Shown one piece after another: positions 1 through 6,124 of a stretch of DNA of 6,124 nt. The position numbers and the translations under genes were made by a program. Location of the stretch: contig CALLZA010000123.1 of the NCBI GenBank assembly GCA_937858165.1, positions 1 through 6,124 on the forward strand, in the 5' to 3' direction. This DNA comes from an uncultured Ardenticatenia bacterium (lineage in GTDB: Bacteria > Chloroflexota > Anaerolineae > Promineifilales > Promineifilaceae). The stretch's first letter is position 1. Every line of letters begins with the position of its first letter. The notes under the pieces were generated by a model that saw nothing but the letters and a program-made list of their open reading frames with translations, had not been told where the DNA came from and did no database searches.

Positions 1-193
1 TTGTGTGATGTGATCGCTTGTGTCTTACGTATCTCGTGATTATAGCGTAGTACACAGTCGTCATGATTGACTGGTAGTCAGTGTGAGGTGTACATGTGTG
101 AGGCTCGTGCACACACGGACGCGTAGTGTGTGTTCTCTTTTTTTGAGCTGCTCTTGTTTTTTTGTTTTTTTTTCTTTGTGTGTTTTTTTTTTT
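1..193. other. Non-biological low-complexity read tail
   Basis: This stretch lies outside the sequencing adapter. It is rich in T and G, with long T runs just before the adapter (about 138-193), and no coding pattern. Read on the other strand it is A/C-rich, which is what Illumina reads give when they run off the end of a library molecule. The short reading frame from 83 crosses into the adapter and is not a gene. I see no biological content here. Confidence 0.9.
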
Positions 194-259
194 CAAGCAG
201 AAGACGTCATGCGAGATCTAGTACGGTCTCGTGGGCTCGGAGATGTGTATAAGAGACAG
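194..259 (-). other. Illumina Nextera P7 adapter with i7 index (contaminant)
   Basis: Bases 194-217 match the P7 flow-cell oligo with two mismatches (at 207 and 211). Bases 218-225 (CTAGTACG) are an 8-base i7 index, as I recall N702. Bases 226-240 are the read-2 linker and 241-259 (AGATGTGTATAAGAGACAG) are the Tn5 mosaic end used in tagmentation. It is read-through library sequence assembled into the contig end, and real insert begins at 260. Frames crossing it yield the familiar contaminant peptide VSYTHLRAHET on the minus strand. Confidence 0.98.
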
Positions 260-2750
260 GCTGTGGTCGCCCCTGCCACAGGGCGATAGCGCCGCGCAGG
301 TAAATGGCACTGCCGGCGACATTCTGCCAATCCTTCAACGAAAGGTAGGTGGCTTCCGCGCAATCCAGCGACGCCAGGGCCGCCGTGTAATCGCCCAACC
401 GGCTGTAGACGACCGCCAGAAGCTGACAGACCCCGGCATAGCCCCATTCGTCGCCCTGTTGTTCGTAAACCGCCCCGGCGCGACGCAGCCAGGCAACGGC
501 CTGTTGCAGCATGGCAGGCTGGTCGATGGCGTCCATCAGCGCTCGTCCTACAAGCTCCGCGGCCAGACAGGCCAGAACCTTATCCTCGCTCTCGGCCAAC
601 TGTTGCAGCTGCGTCACGACCTCGGGGTGGTGGACGCGGCGGCTATCGAGAAGCACCGCGTACCAGACGCCCAGGGTGCGTTCGGGATCGGCCACGGCCT
701 GGGCCAGCATCCAGGCCTCGTCCAGCAGTGTTGACGGATCCGCCTCGCCGTGGTGCAGGGTTGAGCGGGCGACCAGCAGGGCCGCTGCCGCGCGAGGCTG
801 GCCCCTGTCGCCCCGGCGGCAGGCTTCCAGCGCTGTGCCAACCAGTTCGTTCGCCTCGCGCAGCAGCCCGCGCATCTGGGCGAAGCGGTGCAGCGGTTGC
901 AGCAGATGATCGACCAGCCGGTCGAATTCGCCGCGGGCGACCAGCCACTGCCACGTCCGGCGGATGTGGGGATAGTCGGCGGCCACGACGGCCAGCGCCT
1001 GTTTCTGCCTGGCCCCCAGCAGGTCGGGCGTGGTGGCATCGAGGAGGGCCACATAGTGATTGGCGAAGCGCTCCCGCGCGGCGGCCTCCGCTCGGCCGTC
1101 GGCACGCAGCTTCTCTTCGGCGTACTGCCGCAATAGCTCGTGCATCAGAAAGCGGCTGGCCCCGTCGCTGCCCACGGTCCGCTGGAGCCACGACTTGCTG
1201 ACCAGCGCCAGCAGATCCGCCGGCCCGGCTCCGGCGACGGCCGTGGCCGCTTCGCGGGCGAACGGGGCGCGGAAGACCGACAGCGACGGCAGCAGCGCCC
1301 GCTCGCGCTCGCTGGCCAACTGCCACGTCGTCTCGAACACGGCTCGCAGGCTGCGCTGCCGCGCCGGCACGTCGCGCAAGTCGGTTGCCAGCAGGTCGAG
1401 GCTGCGCTCGATCTCGGCGGCGATCTCGTCTGGTGTCAGTAGCTCCAGCCAGCCGGCGGCCAACTCGATGCCGAGCGGCATCCCCTGTACCTGATGGCCG
1501 ATGCGGGTGACGGTGGCGACGTTGTCCCCGTCGAGGCGGAAATCGGGCCGGACGCGGCCGGCGGCTTGGGCGAAGAGGCGCAGGCCGCTGTAGCCCTCGG
1601 CCGCGGCCGGCGGATCGACCCAGGCGCGGACGGCGTCGGGTTCGGGCAGGCTCATGCCGGGCACGAGGTAAAGCTGTTCCCCCTGGATGCCCAGCCGGAT
1701 GCGGCTCGTGGCCAGAATGCGCACGCCGGGGGCGGCGGCCAGGATGTCGGCCGGCAGCGCCGCCCCGCCGTCGTCGAGCAACTGCTCCATGTTGTCCAGA
1801 ATGAGCAGGGCCCGGCGGTGGCGCAGGTGGTCGAGCAACTGCTCGCGCGGTTCGCGTTCGCCCTGGCCAAAGCGCAATCCGATGGCTTCGGCCACGGCCG
1901 CCACCATCCCCGCCGCCGCGTTGAGGTGGGCCAGGGGGACGAAGAACACGCCGTCGGCAAAGCGATCCGGCTCGCGCTCGGCCAGCGTAGCCGCGGTCTG
2001 AATGGCCAACCGCGTCTTGCCGATGCCGCCCGGCCCGACGAGCGACACCAGCCGCGCCTCGGCCGCGGTCAGCAGCGCCAGAATGTCGTCCACTTCTTGC
2101 CAGCGACCGATGAAGCCGGTCGGTGGCTGGGGCAGGTTGATCCGCGCCGAGGCCACGCGCAACGGCGGGAAGTCGGCCGGCAAGTCGGCGGCGACGAGCT
2201 GGAAGACCCGCTCCGGCTGCGACAGATCGCGCAGCCGGTGCTCCCCCAGCGGGCGCAAGGTGACACCGTGCGGCAGGCTACCGTCCAGGAGCGCCGCGGT
2301 CACGCCGGAGAGCAGCACCTGGCCGCCATGACCGGTCGCCATGAGACGCGCGGCGCGGTTGAGGGTAGGGCCGTGGTAGTCACCCTCGCGCAGTTCGGCC
2401 GCGCCCGTGTGGATGCCCATGCGGGCGCGTATCAGTAAGTCAGTGTTCAGTGGGTCAGGGGGCAGGGTGTCGGTGGTCGGTGGTCGGTGGCCGGTGGTCG
2501 TCAGAAGAGCACGCTGGGCGGCCAGCGCGGCGGCCACGGCGCCGGCGGGCGAGCCGAACGCGGCCATGACCCCATCGCCGGTCATCTTCACGACGTGGCC
2601 GCCGTTGCTCTCGATGGCCTGACGTAGTAACCGGTCGTGGATGGCCAGCGCCGCCCGCATCGCCTCCGGCCGGCGCTCCCACAGGCGGGTGCTGCCCTCG
2701 ATGTCGGTGAAAAGAAAGGTGACGAGGCCCGTCGGCAAGCTGGCGTTCAT
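260..2750 (-). CDS. Class III nucleotide cyclase fused to STAND (NB-ARC-type) ATPase and TPR-like region, 3' end missing
   Basis: A multidomain signalling protein, predicted cytoplasmic, with 830 codons present. Residues about 8-190 form a class III adenylate/guanylate cyclase domain. Both metal-binding aspartates (D16 in FTDIEGST, D59 in KMTGDG), the adenine-selecting pair K55/D124 and transition-state residues N131/R135 are all present, so ATP-to-cAMP activity is plausible. Residues about 207-435 are a STAND P-loop ATPase: Walker A GPGGIGKT 239-246, Walker B LLILDN 315-320, sensor-like TSR 348-350, GMPLGIELAA 423-432. A winged-helix-like region follows, ending in the family motif HELLRQYAEEKL (537-548), then an Ala/Leu-rich helical tail from about 570 that looks TPR-like. 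Related regulators (e.g. mycobacterial Rv0386-type) can end in a DNA-binding domain; here the C-terminus is unknown because the adapter cuts it, and the apparent stop near 207 is artificial. The ATG at 2750 is the natural start ahead of the cyclase domain, but has no clear Shine-Dalgarno. A heptamer repeat is translated at residues 84-104. It lies downstream of the CBS gene on the same strand. Confidence 0.92.
2432..2501. repeat. Degenerate 7-bp tandem repeat inside the cyclase coding region
   Basis: Three exact TCGGTGG copies at 2470-2490 are followed by CCGGTGG (2491-2497). They are preceded by decayed copies such as TCAGTGT (2440), TCAGTGG (2447), GTCAGGG (2454) and GGCAGGG (2461). The tract stays in frame and encodes a Pro/Thr/Asp-rich loop (cyclase residues about 84-104) between a helix and the RARMGIHTG strand. 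This loop is usually shorter in related cyclases, from memory of the family. Confidence 0.85.
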
Positions 2751-2760
2751 GACTATTAAG

Positions 2761-2869
2761 GAAGGACCTCACGCAAAGATCGCCAAGGACGCTAAGAACG
2801 CAAAGAAGAAATCACGAAGGCTCTTCTTGGCGCGCTTTGCGCCCTTGGCGATCTTTGCGTGAGGTCTTC
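2761..2869. repeat. Long imperfect palindrome, CACGCAAAG family
   Basis: Perfect 23-bp arms at 2766-2788 and 2843-2865 share the core CTCACGCAAAGATCGCC. Weaker pairing continues inward (AAGAACGCAAAGAAG against CTTCTTGGCGCGCTTTGCG). It fills the gap between the CBS stop and the cyclase start and ends about 10 bp before the cyclase ATG. A related element lies at 5793-5887. It has no ORF and no transposase, so it looks like a dispersed non-coding palindromic element. In RNA it could fold into a stem that separates expression of the two genes; that is inference. Confidence 0.9.
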
Positions 2870-2871
2870 TC

Positions 2872-3303
2872 TCATCCGTGGATGTAGTCTTCGAGGTGGT
2901 TGATCATCACCCGCTGGTCGGCAATGATCGCCTTGACCACGTCGCCGATGGAGATGATGCCCGTCAGGTGGCCGTCGCCGTCCAGCACCGGCAGGTGGCG
3001 GATGCGACGGTCGGTCATGATGGCCATGCACTTGTCGGCCGTCTGGCTGGGCGTCACGCAGATCACGTCGGCGGTCATGATCGCGCTGACCGGCGTCTCG
3101 CGCGAGCTTTTGCCCAGCAGGACGATCTTGCGCGCGTAGTCACGCTCGCTGAAGATGCCGGCGATGTCGTCCCCCTCGACCACCACCAGCGCCCCCACGT
3201 CCCGGTCGGCCATGAGCTGCAACGCTTCCAGCACGGTCGTCTCCGGGCCGACGGTGTAGACCTGTCGCCCCTTGCCCTGTAACATCTGATTGACGGTCGC
3301 CAT
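2872..3303 (-). CDS. Tandem CBS-domain protein
   Basis: A 143-residue protein that is little more than a CBS pair (Bateman module), the usual size for stand-alone bacterial versions. CBS1 spans about residues 8-65 and carries GIFSERD (49-55). CBS2 spans about 75-132 and carries GIISIGD (115-121). The Gly-x-x-Ser/Thr-x-x-Asp pattern in each is the usual ribose/phosphate contact of AMP, ATP or other adenosyl ligands. It ends VVKAIIADQRVMINHLEDYIHG in two parts: a helix through residue 131 and a short tail. I chose ATG 3303 because GGAGGG (3313-3308) lies 4 bases upstream and homology begins here. An upstream in-frame ATG at 3387 would translate through palindromes with no family resemblance. 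A good minus-strand promoter lies at 3457-3429. It precedes the cyclase gene on the same strand by 121 bp, so it may share its transcript. Role: probably an energy or nucleotide sensor; its partner is unknown. Confidence 0.93.
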   Translation of the reverse strand: MATVNQMLQGKGRQVYTVGPETTVLEALQLMADRDVGALVVVEGDDIAGIFSERDYARKIVLLGKSSRETPVSAIMTADVICVTPSQTADKCMAIMTDRRIRHLPVLDGDGHLTGIISIGDVVKAIIADQRVMINHLEDYIHG

Positions 3304-3321
3304 ATCGCCCTCCACGTTCGG

Positions 3322-3351
3322 GTGCAGCCTACTCTCTTGAGTGGGTTGCAC
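3322..3351. repeat. Inverted repeat GTGCAGCCTACTC / GAGTGGGTTGCAC
   Basis: Arms at 3322-3334 and 3339-3351 flank a TCTT loop and match at 11 of 13 positions. The two exceptions would be G-U pairs in plus-strand RNA but A-C mismatches in minus-strand RNA. It lies in the predicted 5' leader of the CBS gene, upstream of its ribosome binding site. Its right edge continues into GCACTTTCTG (3348-3357), which is also complementary to part of the next palindrome. Confidence 0.75.
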
Positions 3352-3375
3352 TTTCTGGTCATCGGCCCGGAAGAA

Positions 3376-3407
3376 GGTGCGTCGCACTTCAGAAAGTGCG
3401 ACGCACC
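3376..3407. repeat. Perfect 14-bp hairpin GGTGCGTCGCACTT / AAGTGCGACGCACC
   Basis: Arms at 3376-3389 and 3394-3407 enclose a 4-base loop (CAGA on the plus strand). It lies between the CBS start codon and the predicted minus-strand promoter, so it should be in the CBS mRNA leader. There is no long T run after it on either strand, so it is not a typical intrinsic terminator. It is probably another member of a dispersed palindromic repeat class. Confidence 0.88.
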
Positions 3408-3428
3408 GGGGTAATCGATCTAGTCGGC

Positions 3429-3457
3429 ATTGTAAAGTATCGCCCGGCGAATGTAAA
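3429..3457 (-). promoter_or_regulatory. Sigma-70-type promoter for the CBS (and perhaps cyclase) gene
   Basis: On the minus strand TTTACA (3457-3452, 5 of 6 to TTGACA) and TACAAT (3434-3429, 5 of 6 to TATAAT) are separated by exactly 17 bp. Transcription would start near 3422, giving a leader of about 120 bases containing the palindromes at 3376-3407 and 3322-3351. Spacing and match are good for a housekeeping promoter; this is a sequence prediction only. Confidence 0.6.
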
Positions 3458-3463
3458 TCGCTG
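3440..3463. promoter_or_regulatory. Candidate operator dyads between the divergent promoters
   Basis: Two overlapping small dyads are visible: TCGCC-C-GGCGA at 3440-3450 and CGGCGA-N7-TCGCTG at 3445-3463 (5 of 6 matched). They cover the -35 box and spacer of the minus promoter and abut the -10 of the plus promoter. A regulator bound here could affect both directions. Dyads this short occur by chance in GC-rich DNA, so this is tentative. Confidence 0.25.
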
Positions 3464-3472
3464 TGCTACAAT
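3464..3472 (+). promoter_or_regulatory. Extended -10 promoter for tyrosine phenol-lyase
   Basis: TGCTACAAT is an extended -10 element (TG-N-TACAAT, with the hexamer at 3467-3472). No -35-like hexamer lies 16-18 bp upstream, where the sequence is GC-rich, which fits extended -10 promoters. The start would be near 3479, leaving a leader of about 60 bases with the TAGGGCGGG hairpin. Its upstream half overlaps the minus-strand promoter. Confidence 0.5.
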
Positions 3473-3488
3473 TGCCCCCATTCCCACT

Positions 3489-4953
<1,465 letters not shown>

Positions 4954-4963
4954 TACGGGTGAA

Positions 4964-5034
4964 AGACCTGACAGGTGGGCGGCTAATCTGTCCTGAACAG
5001 AGGCGCACCGATCGGCCGCCCACCTGTCAGGTCT
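4964..5034. repeat. Perfect 20-bp inverted repeat, GACCTGACAGG family
   Basis: Arms at 4964-4983 (AGACCTGACAGGTGGGCGGC) and 5015-5034 are exact reverse complements around a 31-base spacer. Each arm also holds a near-palindrome, ACCTG-A-CAGGT, and the spacer holds a small CTGT/ACAG stem (4988-5000). It starts 10 bp after the lyase stop and ends 5 bp before the parA ribosome binding site, filling the intergenic gap. It could act as a transcript-end structure or mRNA stabiliser, but has no T run for a classical terminator. Confidence 0.92.
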
Positions 5035-5051
5035 AGAGCAGGAGAAGCGTC

Positions 5052-5786
5052 GTGAAAATCATCGCCCTCTACAACATCAAAGGCGGCGTGGGCAAGACGG
5101 CCGCCGCGGTCAACCTGGCCTACCTCTGCGCCGGCAGCGGGCGGCCGACGCTGTTGTGGGACATGGATCCGCAGGGGGCGGCCTCCTACTGTCTGCGCGT
5201 CGACGCCAGGGTGAAGGGGGGCCGCAAGGCGCTGCTCAGCGGCAAACACCCGCTCAGCCGCGCCATCGTCTCCACCGCCTACGCCGGGCTGGACGTGCTG
5301 CCGGCCGACTTCTCCTATCGCCACATGGACGTGGCGTTGAGCGACGAGAAGCGGCCGGAGCGCCGCTTCCGCAAGCTGCTGGAGCCGCTGGAGCGCGACT
5401 ACGATACCATCTTCCTCGACTGCCCGCCCGGTCTGACCCTCTCCTCGGAGAGCATGTTCGGCGCGGCCGACCTGCTGCTTGTCCCGGTCATCCCCGCCAC
5501 GCTGTCACTGCGCACGCTGGCCCTGATCGACGACTTCCTGAAGCGTGAGGAGCTGACTGAGTTACGGCTGCGCGCGTTCTACAGCCTGGTCGACCGGCGC
5601 AAGACGCTGCACCGGCAACTGGTGGACAACCGCCACGACGGGCCGTTCCTGTTCACGACCATCCCCTACGCCAGCGACGTGGAGCGCATGGCCGAGCGGC
5701 AGGCCCCCGTGGCCGAATACGCCCCCCGCTCTCCCGCCGCCGCGGCCTTTGCCCAACTCTGGTCCGAACTGAACGAGGTCATATAG
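5052..5786 (+). CDS. Orphan ParA/Soj-type P-loop ATPase
   Basis: A 244-residue cytoplasmic MinD/ParA-superfamily ATPase. The deviant Walker A is KGGVGKT (10-16) with signature lysine K10 and P-loop K15. The switch motif DMDPQG is at 37-42 with D39, and Walker B FLDCPPG at 121-127 with D123. The residue after GKT is Ala rather than the usual Thr/Ser, and W36 precedes the DMD motif. With LPADFSYRHMD and VPVIPATLSLRTL, these features suit the widespread chromosomal ParA-like proteins once annotated as cobyrinic acid a,c-diamide synthase, rather than Soj with ParB; that assignment is from memory. No parB, parS-like site or cargo gene is visible, so its cargo is unknown. The GTG start is supported by AGGAGA (5040-5045) 6 bases upstream. 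It lies 98 bp after the lyase on the same strand, so co-transcription is possible. It is followed by a palindrome. Confidence 0.9.
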   Translation: MKIIALYNIKGGVGKTAAAVNLAYLCAGSGRPTLLWDMDPQGAASYCLRVDARVKGGRKALLSGKHPLSRAIVSTAYAGLDVLPADFSYRHMDVALSDEKRPERRFRKLLEPLERDYDTIFLDCPPGLTLSSESMFGAADLLLVPVIPATLSLRTLALIDDFLKREELTELRLRAFYSLVDRRKTLHRQLVDNRHDGPFLFTTIPYASDVERMAERQAPVAEYAPRSPAAAAFAQLWSELNEVI

Positions 5787-5792
5787 GAAAGA

Positions 5793-5887
5793 GCTCACGC
5801 AAAGGCGCCAAGGAGCGAAGGCGCATAAGGAAGAAGCTAATTTCTTCTCTTCTTGGCGCCTTTGGCCCTTAGCGCCTTTGCGTGAGC
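5793..5887. repeat. Long imperfect palindrome, second CACGCAAAG element
   Basis: Arms GCTCACGCAAAGGCGCCAAGG (in two parts: GCTCACGCAAAGG at 5793-5805, CGCCAAGG at 5806-5813) and 5867-5887 match at 20 of 21 positions. Inner segments GAAGGCGCATAAGGAAGAAG and TTCTTCTTGGCGCC pair partly. It shares the CTCACGCAAAG core and general plan with 2761-2869, so the two belong to one family that has diverged. It lies between two convergent genes, 6 bp after the parA stop and 3 bp before the stop of the minus-strand fragment. It could serve as a bidirectional transcript end, although there is no T run. Confidence 0.9.
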
Positions 5888-5890
5888 TTC

Positions 5891-6034
5891 TTAGGCTGTC
5901 GTCTTCCCAGCCAGGTAGCCGCCGTTGGACAGGGCCAACGCCAGCGCCGCGCCGTCGGAGAAGGTGGGCAGCGTCAGCGACGGCACGACTTGCAGCACCG
6001 GCCCGGCCGAGGGCATGGACATGATCGACCACAC
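5891..6034 (-). CDS. C-terminal fragment of an unidentified protein
   Basis: The last 47 codons of a minus-strand gene run from the adapter junction to TAA at 5893-5891. G or C fills almost every third codon position, as in the neighbouring genes, so it is probably coding rather than a shadow frame. The peptide has hydrophobic stretches (GPVLQVVPSLTLP; ALALALSNGGYLAG) and ends AGKTTA. I do not recognise the family, and too little remains to infer function. The upstream amino acids encoded by 6035 onward come from the adapter. The gene converges with parA across a palindrome. Confidence 0.6.
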   Translation of the reverse strand: MWSIMSMPSAGPVLQVVPSLTLPTFSDGAALALALSNGGYLAGKTTA

Positions 6035-6100
6035 CTGTCTCTTATACACATCTCCGAGCCCACGAGACCGTACTAGATCTCGTATGCCGTCTTCTGCTTG
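6035..6100 (+). other. Illumina Nextera P7 adapter with i7 index (contaminant)
   Basis: CTGTCTCTTATACACATCT (6035-6053) is the Tn5 mosaic end. The linker is 6054-6068, the i7 index CGTACTAG is 6069-6076 and the P7 complement is 6077-6100. It is the reverse complement of 194-259 apart from two bases, so both ends carry the same library index. Real insert stops at 6034. Confidence 0.98.
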
Positions 6101-6124
6101 AATAAAAAAACAAACATAATACAA
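6101..6124. other. Non-biological A-rich read tail
   Basis: Beyond the P7 oligo the sequence becomes A-rich (AATAAAAAAACAAAC), as expected when reads pass the end of the library molecule. It mirrors the T-rich sequence immediately left of 194. Confidence 0.92.

Noticed and set aside
83..289. Small plus-strand ORF at the left end
   Set aside because: It consists of read-tail noise, adapter and a few insert bases, and gives the contaminant peptide GLGDVYKRQ.
1494..2438. Long plus-strand ORF of 314 codons opposite the cyclase gene
   Set aside because: It is an antisense shadow of a GC-rich gene: composition is skewed to Gly/Arg/Gln/Ala, no domain is recognisable, and the minus strand has complete family motifs.
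2432..2501. CRISPR-like or iteron array
   Set aside because: Units are only 7 bp, directly adjacent without spacers, decayed, and lie inside an intact coding frame.
3304..3387. N-terminal extension of the CBS protein from ATG 3387
   Set aside because: It would translate two inverted repeats; GGAGGG and the family start both point to ATG 3303.
4964..5034. Classical intrinsic terminator after the lyase
   Set aside because: The stem is strong but the loop is 31 bases and no T run follows on either strand, so it is listed as a repeat.
5882..6076. Plus-strand ORF after parA
   Set aside because: Its end (SLIHISEPTRPY) is adapter-derived, its start lies in the palindrome, and third-position GC favours the minus strand.

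Overview
This is a short, GC-rich bacterial contig of about 5.8 kb (bases 260-6034) with untrimmed Illumina Nextera sequence at both ends. Bases 194-259 and 6035-6100 are the same P7/i7/mosaic-end adapter in opposite orientations, followed outward by low-complexity read tail (1-193 and 6101-6124). The adapters cut the outermost gene on each side, so reading frames running into them end in artificial peptides.

The strong G/C preference at third codon positions, the giant cyclase-STAND-TPR regulator, and intergenic palindromes with GACCTGACAGG, CACGCAAAG and TAGGGCGGG cores resemble what I know of Chloroflexota (Anaerolineae-type) genomes. This is an inference from style; there is no rRNA or marker gene to settle it.

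Layout of the real insert, left to right: (1) a minus-strand regulator of more than 830 residues, with an intact class III nucleotide cyclase, a STAND/NB-ARC-type ATPase and a helical C-terminus cut off by the left adapter; (2) a palindromic repeat; (3) a minus-strand 143-residue tandem-CBS protein; (4) a 237-bp divergent control region with two closely packed, opposed promoter-like sequences and three palindromes; (5) a plus-strand tyrosine phenol-lyase with essentially all known catalytic residues; (6) a 20-bp perfect inverted repeat; (7) a plus-strand orphan ParA-type ATPase; (8) a second palindrome of the CACGCAAAG type; (9) the last 47 codons of an unidentified minus-strand gene, cut by the right adapter.

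The genes do not form one obvious pathway. CBS and cyclase are co-directional and could share a transcript: one would sense adenosine nucleotides and the other would make cAMP from ATP. Tyrosine phenol-lyase and ParA point the other way and may be co-transcribed, though no known link joins them. I see no convincing new defence system or other novel system. The points worth a second look are the palindromes in every intergenic gap, the overlapping divergent promoters, the heptamer repeat translated inside the cyclase domain, and an active-site Met-to-Leu change in the lyase.
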